A stretch of 8,905 bases of DNA from an uncultured Pseudomonadota bacterium (GTDB lineage Bacteria; Pseudomonadota; Alphaproteobacteria; Rs-D84): contig CAMVAB010000036.1 in assembly GCA_947165335.1 (NCBI GenBank), positions 1 to 8,905 of the forward strand, in the 5' to 3' direction. The number at the start of each line of letters is the position of its first letter. The stretch's first letter is position 1. Of this stretch, positions 1 to 5,948 are shown in pieces. Below the pieces are notes generated by a model. It searched no databases, was not told the origin of the DNA, and saw only the letters and a list, made by a program, of their open reading frames with translations. The position numbers and the translations under genes are program-made.

Positions 1-962
1 TAGTTAAAGAATATCTTGGCAGTGTTGTGCCGAATAATGATAACTTTTTTGCAGCGCTTAACGGGGCGGTATTTTCAGACGGAACATTTGTGTATATTCC
101 AAAAAATACTAAATGCCCTATTGATTTAGCAAGTTATTTTAGAATTGAAACAGCTAAAATAGGACAATTTGAACGAACACTTATTATCGCAGATGAAGGT
201 TCAACATTATCGTATATGGAAGGATGCAGCGCGCCACGTCGCCCAAATCACCAATTACATAGCGGTGTTGTTGAAATAGTTGTAAAGAAAAATGCGCAGG
301 TAAAATATTCTACTGTACAAAACTGGTATGCGGGAGATTCCGTAGCGTATAGCAAATCAAAACAATCTAGAAATGGTATATTAAACTTTGTTACAAAACG
401 CGGAAAATGTTTTGAAAACGCATCACTTGATTGGACACAAATCGAAATCGGATCAAGTATGACTTGGAAATATCCGTCCACTATTTTATATGGAAAAAAT
501 TCACAAAGCGATTTTTATTCCCTGTCAATTACGCGTGGAACACAACAGGCTGATACAGGAACAAAAATGATTCATGTTGGAGATAATACTGTATCAAACA
601 TAGTTTCATATGGTGTTGCTACTGATTATTCAAAACAAACATTTCGTTCACTGGTTTCTTTTGCAGGAAAAAACAGCAAGAACGCATCTAAGTGCGACAG
701 CCGTATAATCGGCGACAATGCAACAGTAAATACTATTCCAACAATTGTTCATTCAAACGGTTCTAACCAACAATCACACGAGGCAACAACTGGGGCAATC
801 GATGCCGCATCCCTGCTCTTTCTTGAACAAAATGGATTAAGTGAAGACGAAGCAACCGCACTTATAATTGGTTCTATGGCTTCTCCAATAATATCTAGAT
901 TACCAATGGAATTCTTGGTAGAATCAAAACAATTAATACAAATGGCTTTAACAAAAGAATAA
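1..962 (+). CDS. sufB: Fe-S cluster assembly scaffold protein SufB (5'-truncated by window)
   Basis: SufB is the cytosolic scaffold subunit of the SUF machinery, on which Fe-S clusters are built with the SufC ATPase. The reading frame is open to the window edge: codons from position 3 read VKEYLGSVVPNNDNFFAALN, a SufB core motif, so the GTG at 27 is internal and not a start. About 319 codons are visible; SufB is usually near 490, so roughly 170 N-terminal residues lie upstream. Family blocks visible are VYIPKNTKCPIDLASYFRI, GQFERTLIIADEG, YSTVQNWY, NFVTKRG, QADTGTKMIH and LPMEFLVE. The Cys at 225-227 (EGCSAP) matches the E. coli sulfur-accepting Cys254. The Cys at 693-695 (KCDSRIIGD) and the His-Glu pair at 777-782 (SHEATT) match the cluster-site region around Cys405/Glu434. 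These motifs separate it from SufD. It ends in tandem stops (TAATAA, 960-965), one base before the sufC ATG. Confidence 0.96.
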   Translation, partial: VKEYLGSVVPNNDNFFAALNGAVFSDGTFVYIPKNTKCPIDLASYFRIETAKIGQFERTLIIADEGSTLSYMEGCSAPRRPNHQLHSGVVEIVVKKNAQVKYSTVQNWYAGDSVAYSKSKQSRNGILNFVTKRGKCFENASLDWTQIEIGSSMTWKYPSTILYGKNSQSDFYSLSITRGTQQADTGTKMIHVGDNTVSNIVSYGVATDYSKQTFRSLVSFAGKNSKNASKCDSRIIGDNATVNTIPTIVHSNGSNQQSHEATTGAIDAASLLFLEQNGLSEDEATALIIGSMASPIISRLPMEFLVESKQLIQMALTKE

Positions 963-966
963 TAAA

Positions 967-1644
967 ATGCTTGAAATAAAAAATCTTTGCGTATCTTTTA
1001 ATGACAAACCATTATTAAAAAATATCAATATGGTTATTAAAGATGGTGCACGCCACAGATTGATCGGACATAACGGTTCTGGAAAATCAACTTTGATAAA
1101 TACTATTGCTGGCGATAAAAATTACACGATAGATTCTGGAAAAATTATATTTGATGACAAAGACATCACAAACGAAACAACGACAACTCGTGCATTGATG
1201 GGTATATTTTTGGGCGGACAAAATGTCCCTGAAATTCCAGGTTTAACCGTACTTAGTTTTTTAAAACATTCAATGATTGCACACAAACATTTTGAAACTG
1301 GCAAAGATTTATCTATGGGTGAATTCCTTGAAAAATTAGAAAATGTTCGCGAAGAATTATCTATTCCAAAAGATTGGTTAAACCGTTATGTAAATGTTGG
1401 TTTTTCAGGCGGGGAAAGAAAACGTATAATGTTATTACGTTTACTTTTGACACAACCAAAATTTGCCATGCTGGACGAACCTGATTCTGGGGCAGATAAA
1501 GACGTTCAAAAACAAATTATTGAAACAATAAACAAAATGAAAGACACAACATTTTTGTTTGTTTCGCACCAGGATAGTTTTGCAAAAAATATAGATATCA
1601 CAGAAACAACTACTTTGGATAACGGTGAAATTGTGATAAAATAA
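967..1644 (+). CDS. sufC: Fe-S cluster assembly ATPase SufC
   Basis: SufC is the ABC-type ATPase that pairs with SufB (and normally SufD) to drive cluster assembly; it is soluble and not a transporter subunit. In the 225-residue product I see Walker A GHNGSGKST (34-42), a Q-loop in LGGQNVPEIPG (Q85, with the SufC-like VPEIPG), signature FSGGERKR (146-153), Walker B FAMLDE (166-171), D-loop SGAD (174-177) and H-loop His201 (FVSHQ). It is about 20 residues shorter than E. coli SufC. Two places differ from the common family text: GHNG instead of GPNG in the P-loop, and DEPDSGADKDV instead of DExDSGLDxDAL. The start lies four bases after the sufB stop without a strong Shine-Dalgarno, so translational coupling to sufB is likely. 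The next gene is not sufD. Confidence 0.93.
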   Translation: MLEIKNLCVSFNDKPLLKNINMVIKDGARHRLIGHNGSGKSTLINTIAGDKNYTIDSGKIIFDDKDITNETTTTRALMGIFLGGQNVPEIPGLTVLSFLKHSMIAHKHFETGKDLSMGEFLEKLENVREELSIPKDWLNRYVNVGFSGGERKRIMLLRLLLTQPKFAMLDEPDSGADKDVQKQIIETINKMKDTTFLFVSHQDSFAKNIDITETTTLDNGEIVIK

Positions 1645-1671
1645 AACGAAGAAAAACAAAAAGGAAAGAAA

Positions 1672-2496
1672 ATGAAAAACAATCAATTAAAACAATGGCT
1701 TTTAAATAAACCAATTTTATTTACTTTGATGTTTATTGGATTAGGCGTGATATTCAGCATCATACATTCTTTGATAGCAATGGTTGTCACGATTGAATCA
1801 TCTATTCTTATATCTTTGATGTTCGCTTTTTCCTTTATATATTCTGTATATTATATGATAAAGAAACTACCCCACGATAAAATGTACAGAAACGATTTTG
1901 TCGCGATAGTAAATGGTAGCGCTTTTATTTCAATCTTGTTTTCGTTATTAATTTTATTTATTCCAAATGTTCCGGATATAAAAACAAAAGTTTTGTGGTT
2001 ATACGTATTACATCCAACTGTATTCACCGTAAGTATTATTGTTATTACCCTTGTCATGCTGTATTTAATAGGCGTTGCAATTTCTGGCATTTATGCAAAA
2101 TACAAACGTTGTGTTGAAATGGGCATAACCCCATGGAAAGTGATTTTATCTATGCCATTTTCTTTTTTAATGTTATGGACCCCAGGATATCTAATTGCTG
2201 AAAAATCAAAGAAATCTAACCTGTTGATAAAATCACCATGGTATTCAAAATTAAACAAATGGGTGTTAAGAAACTTTAACAATACATTACTGATTTTCTT
2301 GCTGATATTATTGTTCAAGACATCTTTTTCAGGCACACCTGCATTTATTTTGACATTGTCGTTATTGGTTATATACACATTGTGGTATGTAAAGCATAAA
2401 TCTGATTTTGTAAAAAACATTAACAATGGATATGCGTTAACAGCCGTTGGAATTAACATCGCGATTGTTATTGCTGTTTTATTACAATATATTTAA
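1672..2496 (+). CDS. Multi-spanning membrane protein of unknown function
   Basis: I do not recognise this 274-residue protein. It is strongly hydrophobic, with likely membrane segments near residues 14-38, 43-63, 76-97, 116-140, 203-216, 222-240 and 254-273, plus a hydrophobic stretch at 156-174. Basic loops at 64-75 (KKLPHDKMYRN), 141-150 (YAKYKR), 175-200 (many Lys) and 241-250 (KHK) suggest an N-in topology. They fit best if 156-174 is a re-entrant or interfacial segment, because both its flanks are positive. That segment carries TPWKVILSMPFSFLMLWTPG, the most motif-like part. There is no signal peptidase site, ATPase motif or obvious catalytic residue pattern. A good Shine-Dalgarno AAGGAA (1661-1666) precedes the ATG. 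It lies 27 bp after sufC and 13 bp before the transporter gene, so it is probably co-transcribed with both. Any role in Fe-S biogenesis is only a guess from position. Confidence 0.85.
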   Translation: MKNNQLKQWLLNKPILFTLMFIGLGVIFSIIHSLIAMVVTIESSILISLMFAFSFIYSVYYMIKKLPHDKMYRNDFVAIVNGSAFISILFSLLILFIPNVPDIKTKVLWLYVLHPTVFTVSIIVITLVMLYLIGVAISGIYAKYKRCVEMGITPWKVILSMPFSFLMLWTPGYLIAEKSKKSNLLIKSPWYSKLNKWVLRNFNNTLLIFLLILLFKTSFSGTPAFILTLSLLVIYTLWYVKHKSDFVKNINNGYALTAVGINIAIVIAVLLQYI

Positions 2497-2509
2497 AAAA
2501 AGGTAAAAC

Positions 2510-3556
2510 ATGCATAATTTGGTATTCTTTATTGCTCTGATATTTTGTTTATGGATTGGACGTTCAATATTTATTCCTTTATTGTTTGCGACTTTTCTAT
2601 GGTATTTGCTAAATGCTATCGCAGCATATTATCGCAAAATCATGCCATGTTATAAAAACAGTACAGGCACATGTAAAATACCAAATCGTATTTACAGTTT
2701 TTTATCTATTTTATTATCTATTTTAACAGTTAGTGGCATCATATATTTATTTGCGACACAAATAAAACCTATGTTGATAGAATTATATAACGCAACACCT
2801 ATCTTACAGGAAAAACTTTTTGTATTCAGTCATTTCTTGTCAAATAAAATTGGTATAGATGTCGATATCAATTTAATTCCAAACCTGCCGCAAATCGCCG
2901 GATACATCGGATCATCATTAGCTGGACTTGCCGCATCCACAGGTATGGTTTTAATATATTTGATATTTATGTTTGTTGAACAAAGTTCATTTAACAAAAA
3001 AATAGAAGCTATGCCATTATCAAAAATTAAATCTAAAAAATTGCGTTACATTTTAAACAGCATTGACGAAAATATGAAAAAATATTTGTTTACAAAAACA
3101 TTTATATCTGCCGCAACAGGATTAAGTGCATATATATTATTACGTATAATCGGTCTTGAATATGCAAGTGTTTGGGCGTTTATAATCTTTATCCTTAATT
3201 ATATACCAACAATCGGTTCAATACTTGCGTGTGCATTGCCTATTGCCTATGCGCTAATAAGTGGCGATACATGGCATCTGTCGTTATTTACAGCGATATC
3301 TTTGATTGGCTTGGAAATTATTTTTGGAAATATTTTGGATCCAAAATTAACAGGAAAAACATTAAACATTTCAACATTAGCGATTCTTATTAACCTGATA
3401 TTTTGGGGTATGATTTGGGGACCGGCTGGAATGTTTTTCAGTGTTCCTATTTTAGTGGCCATATATGTTACAACCGCACAATTTGAATCCACACGATGGA
3501 TTGCAACACTGCTTTCAACGGATGGAAAAATCCCAGACGAAACACAAAACGATTAA
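2510..3556 (+). CDS. AI-2E family transporter (TqsA/PerM-like membrane protein)
   Basis: This 348-residue inner-membrane protein belongs to the AI-2E exporter superfamily (PF01594), whose members include E. coli TqsA, linked to autoinducer-2 export, and Na+/H+ antiporter-like proteins. The C-terminal half carries the family signatures: FILNYIPTIGS (227-237), FGNILDPKLTGKTLNIS (272-288), LIFWGMIWGPAGMFFSVP (296-313). The wording FGN-IL-P-TGK/R-L-STL is closest to TqsA. The N-terminus has the usual pair of hydrophobic segments (about 3-37) and a third at 63-82, followed by a soluble middle region (about 83-130) and a helix at 135-157. Length is normal for the family. AAAGGT (2499-2504) is the ribosome site. 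The substrate cannot be read from sequence: many family members have no link to quorum sensing, and no luxS is visible here. The stop codon overlaps the convergent ruvX stop. Confidence 0.92.
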   Translation: MHNLVFFIALIFCLWIGRSIFIPLLFATFLWYLLNAIAAYYRKIMPCYKNSTGTCKIPNRIYSFLSILLSILTVSGIIYLFATQIKPMLIELYNATPILQEKLFVFSHFLSNKIGIDVDINLIPNLPQIAGYIGSSLAGLAASTGMVLIYLIFMFVEQSSFNKKIEAMPLSKIKSKKLRYILNSIDENMKKYLFTKTFISAATGLSAYILLRIIGLEYASVWAFIIFILNYIPTIGSILACALPIAYALISGDTWHLSLFTAISLIGLEIIFGNILDPKLTGKTLNISTLAILINLIFWGMIWGPAGMFFSVPILVAIYVTTAQFESTRWIATLLSTDGKIPDETQND

Positions 3557-3565
3557 ATTCGTTTT
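3546..3565. terminator. Weak inverted repeat over the shared convergent stop codons; candidate bidirectional terminator
   Basis: AAAACGA (3546-3552) and TCGTTTT (3559-3565) are perfect reverse complements around the six-base loop TTAAAT. Because the arms end in A4 and T4, a transcript from either strand would carry a short stem followed by U residues. The core is only three GC/AT pairs (CGA/TCG), so the hairpin is weak and may not terminate well. Placement between two convergent genes favours the reading; stem strength argues against it. The arms also encode the last residues of both proteins. Confidence 0.35.
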
Positions 3566-4002
3566 AGCATAGCAATCGCGTTTTCCAGAATAATCTTTGC
3601 AGATACAGAATCAAGCTCTTGCTTAATCTTGGCTATGCTTTTGCGCCCTATTTCTTCCTGAGCAGCTGCACTTGTTAAATTTTCCTCTGTAAAAATAATT
3701 GGTAAATTAGTTTTCAAAGCAAGTTTTTTAGCAAATTCGCGAACCATTATTGTTGTTTCGGAATCGCTACCATCAGCATGTAAAGGTAATCCAATAACAA
3801 TTCCAGATATTTTTTCTGCATTTATTATATTCAAAATATTTTGAATCAGTTCGTCTTGGGTTTTTATATAAAATGGAGGTCTTGTGAACACAAAATCACG
3901 ATTTTCGTCTGATACAGCCACCCCACAACGACGTTGTCCCCAATCCAGAGCTAATATTCGTCCTTTTGGTCGCGGAAAATCCTTGTAATCAGATAAAATC
4001 AT
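3553..4002 (-). CDS. ruvX: RuvX/YqgF family: putative pre-16S rRNA nuclease / Holliday junction resolvase-like protein
   Basis: The 149-residue product has the RNase H-like YqgF fold; family members process the 5' end of 16S rRNA and were earlier annotated as Holliday junction resolvases. Visible motifs are ILALDWGQRRCGVAVSD (16-31, first catalytic Asp at 20), GIVIGLPLHADGSDSETT (67-84), PIIFTEENLTSAAAQ (101-115) and ELDSVSAKIILENAI (129-143, third acidic residue Asp131). The usual WDERLTT motif reads TEENLTS here: one Glu is kept, but Asp is replaced by Glu and Arg by Asn. Length is typical. The start is supported by AAAGGA (minus strand, 4015-4010), seven bases from the ATG. It is divergent from gatC and converges on the transporter gene with a 4-bp overlap. 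The family call is firm; of the two proposed activities, rRNA processing is better established. Confidence 0.93.
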   Translation of the reverse strand: MILSDYKDFPRPKGRILALDWGQRRCGVAVSDENRDFVFTRPPFYIKTQDELIQNILNIINAEKISGIVIGLPLHADGSDSETTIMVREFAKKLALKTNLPIIFTEENLTSAAAQEEIGRKSIAKIKQELDSVSAKIILENAIAMLKRI

Positions 4003-4010
4003 TGTATAAT
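3983..4010 (+). promoter_or_regulatory. Candidate sigma-70-type promoter for gatCA
   Basis: TTGTAA (3983-3988), a 16-base spacer and a perfect TATAAT (4005-4010) point toward gatC. They predict a transcription start near 4017 and a leader of about 23 bases with the gatC ribosome site AGGA (4030-4033). The -35 lies inside the first codons of ruvX and the -10 lies in the ruvX leader. This is motif matching by eye in an AT-rich genome; the perfect -10 and the position between divergent genes support it. Confidence 0.5.
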
Positions 4011-4024
4011 CCTTTATGTTTTAA

Positions 4025-4053
4025 ATAATAGGATTCAAAATGGCATTTAGCAA
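4025..4053 (-). promoter_or_regulatory. Candidate promoter for ruvX, overlapping the start of gatC
   Basis: On the minus strand TTGCTA (4053-4048), a 17-base spacer and TATTAT (4030-4025) predict a start near 4018 and a 16-base leader that just contains the ruvX AAAGGA. The -35 lies within gatC codons 3-5. The same CTTGCT-N-TATTAT layout precedes the tRNA-Phe gene, which slightly raises my confidence. With the gatC promoter it forms a divergent pair in which each extends into the other gene. Confidence 0.42.
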
Positions 4054-4336
4054 GAAACAATTACAAAAATTTGCAGATTTGATCAAAATTGAAATATCTG
4101 ATGAAAAACTCGAAAAAATGAACATAGACAGTGTTATTGAATGGTTGGATAAATTACAACAAATTGACACTTCTGGCGTTCAACCCATGTTAAATCCATC
4201 TGAACATAAATTGCCTTTGCGTGAAGATGTTGTAACGGAATCAAATATGCGCGAACAAATATTGGCAAACACACCTGATACAACTGGTGTGTCACGCGGA
4301 TATTTCGCGGTACCAAAAATTATGGATGAAGAATAA
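4040..4336 (+). CDS. gatC: Asp-tRNA(Asn)/Glu-tRNA(Gln) amidotransferase subunit C
   Basis: GatC is the small subunit that wraps around and stabilises GatA and GatB in the amidotransferase; it has no active site. The 98-residue length is typical. Family features are the N-terminal helical region with VIEWLDKLQQIDTSGVQPM (about 32-50), LPLREDVV (58-65), ILANTPDTTGVSRGYFAVPKIMDE (about 74-97), with the characteristic GYF-VPK ending. The ATG follows AGGA (4030-4033) by six bases. It is the first gene of the gat cluster, 11 bp before gatA, and divergent from ruvX across 37 bp, so transcription probably begins in that gap. Confidence 0.95.
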   Translation: MAFSKKQLQKFADLIKIEISDEKLEKMNIDSVIEWLDKLQQIDTSGVQPMLNPSEHKLPLREDVVTESNMREQILANTPDTTGVSRGYFAVPKIMDEE

Positions 4337-4347
4337 AGGTAGCGACA

Positions 4348-5817
4348 ATGATAGATTTAACAATTAAACAAGCTCTTCAAAAATTAAAATCACGAGAAAT
4401 AAGTGCCACTGAATTGACACGTGCATATTTGAATCGTATCGAACAATTCGGAAAAGATTTAAATTGCTATATCACTGTCACACCGGAACGTGCTCTGGCC
4501 GACGCCACTGCATCTGATGAACGTTATGCAAATGGAAACGCCCTTCCATTAGATGGTATGCCAATCGCAATGAAAGATTTGTTTGCAACACGTGGTATTC
4601 GTACAACAGCTGCTTCGCGTATGCTTGAAAATTTTGTTCCAGAATACGAATCAACAGTGTCTCAAAAATTTATTGATGCTGGAACAGTGTTATTGGGAAA
4701 GGCAAATTTGGATGAATTTGCGATGGGGACATTTTCTAAAACATCTTACTTTGGCGCCCCAGTAAACCCATGGCAAATTGAAAAACACTTAACAGCTGGT
4801 GGTTCATCTGGGGGATCAACAAGTGCTGTTGCCGGCGGTCTTGCTATCGCAGCAACCGGAACAGATACCGGTGGTTCAATTCGTTTTCCATCTGCTATGA
4901 CCGGACTTGTCGGTATGAAACCAACATATGGTTTATGTTCGCGTTGGGGATGCGTTGCTTTCGCATCAAGTCTTGATACACCTGGTCCAATTGCACGTAC
5001 TGTTGAAGATACTGCTTTGATGTTAGCAGCTATGGCTGGACATGATTCAAAAGATTCGACCAGTTCACCCAAAGCCATTTTCGAAACAGATGGTAATTTA
5101 CAACCTGTACTGGGTAACGGTAAAAAATTACGCATTGGTATTATCAAAGAATTCAACAATGTAAAAATTTCAGATGATATGAAAACATTATTTGAAAAAA
5201 GAATTGCAGATTTGAAATCTTTGGGCGCTGAAATTGTTGAAGTTTCAATTCCAAATATCTTGGATGCTTTGGCTGCATATTATATTATCGCCCCAGCAGA
5301 AGCATCATCTAATCTTGCGCGTTATGACGGTATGAGATACGGTCTGCGTATCGAAGGTGATGGTCCTTATGATACATATAAAAAGACACGTGCTGCTGGA
5401 TTTGGCGAAGAAGTTCAACGTCGTATGATTATCGGTACAGCGGTATTATCAAGCGAATCTTATGAAGTATATTTCATGCAAGCTGCACGCGTTCGTCGTA
5501 TGATTGCAGACAGTTTTAAAGACGCTTTTGATAAATGCGATTTAATTGTTTGTCCATCAAGCGCTGGCACAGCTATGCCACTTGATTCCGATTTAACACC
5601 ACTTGAATATTATGCACTTGATTTGTTCACAGTTGCTATGAATTTGGCTGGTATCCCTGCAGCATCTGTTCCATGTGGTTTGGCCACAAATGGTTTACCA
5701 CTCGGGATACAGGTTGTCGGCCCAAGATTCAGTGATATGCGGGTTTTACAATTGGCGAAACACATTGAAGAATGTGCACAAATTGACAACCGTCCAACAA
5801 AAATAATGGGGAAATAA
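4348..5817 (+). CDS. gatA: Asp-tRNA(Asn)/Glu-tRNA(Gln) amidotransferase subunit A (glutaminase)
   Basis: GatA hydrolyses glutamine and passes ammonia to GatB, which uses it to amidate Glu-tRNA(Gln) and/or Asp-tRNA(Asn) in organisms lacking the direct synthetase. The 489 residues match the family's usual length. The amidase-signature catalytic triad is complete: Lys76 (MPIAMKDLF), cis-Ser153 (TAGGSSGGS) and nucleophile Ser177 (GTDTGGSIRFPS). Other typical text is GKANLDEFAMGTF (117-129), GLVGMKPTYG and the C-terminal GIPAASVPCGLATNGLPLGIQVVGP. AAAGGT (4335-4340), overlapping the gatC stop, is seven bases before the ATG. Arginine codons are mostly CGT, in keeping with good expression. The gene ends only four bases before the 3' end of the opposing tRNA-Phe gene, with no plus-strand terminator other than whatever the antisense tRNA sequence may fold into. 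Confidence 0.98.
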   Translation: MIDLTIKQALQKLKSREISATELTRAYLNRIEQFGKDLNCYITVTPERALADATASDERYANGNALPLDGMPIAMKDLFATRGIRTTAASRMLENFVPEYESTVSQKFIDAGTVLLGKANLDEFAMGTFSKTSYFGAPVNPWQIEKHLTAGGSSGGSTSAVAGGLAIAATGTDTGGSIRFPSAMTGLVGMKPTYGLCSRWGCVAFASSLDTPGPIARTVEDTALMLAAMAGHDSKDSTSSPKAIFETDGNLQPVLGNGKKLRIGIIKEFNNVKISDDMKTLFEKRIADLKSLGAEIVEVSIPNILDALAAYYIIAPAEASSNLARYDGMRYGLRIEGDGPYDTYKKTRAAGFGEEVQRRMIIGTAVLSSESYEVYFMQAARVRRMIADSFKDAFDKCDLIVCPSSAGTAMPLDSDLTPLEYYALDLFTVAMNLAGIPAASVPCGLATNGLPLGIQVVGPRFSDMRVLQLAKHIEECAQIDNRPTKIMGK

Positions 5818-5821
5818 AAAA
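5816..5821 (-). terminator. T6 run directly after the tRNA-Phe 3' end
   Basis: On the minus strand the encoded CCA is followed at once by TTTTTT (plus-strand A run 5816-5821), which overlaps the gatA stop codon. No separate GC-rich hairpin precedes it; only the tRNA acceptor/T-arm helix could play that part. Plausible as the transcript end, but not a classical intrinsic terminator. Confidence 0.35.
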
Positions 5822-5897
5822 TGGTGGCTAGAAGTAGAATCGAACTACTGACACAGGGATTTTCAGTCCCTTGCTCTACCAACTGAGCTATCTAGCC
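5822..5897 (-). tRNA. tRNA-Phe (GAA anticodon), CCA encoded
   Basis: Read on the minus strand, this folds into a full cloverleaf of 73 nt plus an encoded CCA. The acceptor stem is GGCTAGA/TCTAGCC with discriminator A; D stem GCTC/GAGC; anticodon stem AGGGA/TCCCT; seven-base loop CTGAAAA with anticodon GAA after T33; variable loop of five bases (GTGTC); T stem AGTAG/CTACT with loop TTCGATT. All stems are fully Watson-Crick. The anticodon reads Phe codons UUU/UUC. A36-A37-A38 is present, the context for i6A/ms2i6A modification at A37. The gene is antisense to the gatA-gatB interval. Confidence 0.97.
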
Positions 5898-5907
5898 AAC
5901 GGGTGCT

Positions 5908-5936
5908 ATAATAAGATACAAAAAACAAAAAAGCAA
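5908..5936 (-). promoter_or_regulatory. Candidate tRNA-Phe promoter
   Basis: Minus-strand TTGCTT (5936-5931, preceded by C), a 17-base spacer and TATTAT (5913-5908) predict initiation near 5901, about four bases before the mature tRNA 5' end at 5897, a normal short leader. The stretch between -10 and start (AGCACCC) is GC-rich within an AT-rich region, as in stable-RNA promoters under growth-rate control; that regulatory reading is inference. The -35 overlaps the gatB Shine-Dalgarno on the other strand. A plus-strand TATAAT (5907-5912) sits in the same bases but has no recognisable -35. Confidence 0.5.
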
Positions 5937-5948
5937 GGAAAAATAAAA

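Noticed and set aside
27..29. GTG as the start codon of sufB
   Set aside because: The frame is open to the window edge and the upstream codons (VKEYLGSV) match SufB, so the gene is truncated by the window and GTG 27 is internal.
4746..5159. 137-residue minus-strand frame inside gatA
   Set aside because: It lies wholly antisense to the catalytic core of gatA and its Pro/Val-rich composition reflects the complement of that region.
5907..5912. Plus-strand TATAAT as a dedicated gatB promoter
   Set aside because: No acceptable -35 at 16-18 bases upstream, where the sequence is the tRNA D-arm/acceptor complement; the same bases serve better as the minus-strand tRNA -10. Kept only as a possibility within the tRNA finding.
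5871..5948. Longer gatB starting at TTG 5871
   Set aside because: The added 26 residues come mostly from the complement of tRNA-Phe and its promoter; the ATG at 5949 has a good ribosome site and begins just before the conserved GatB N-terminus.
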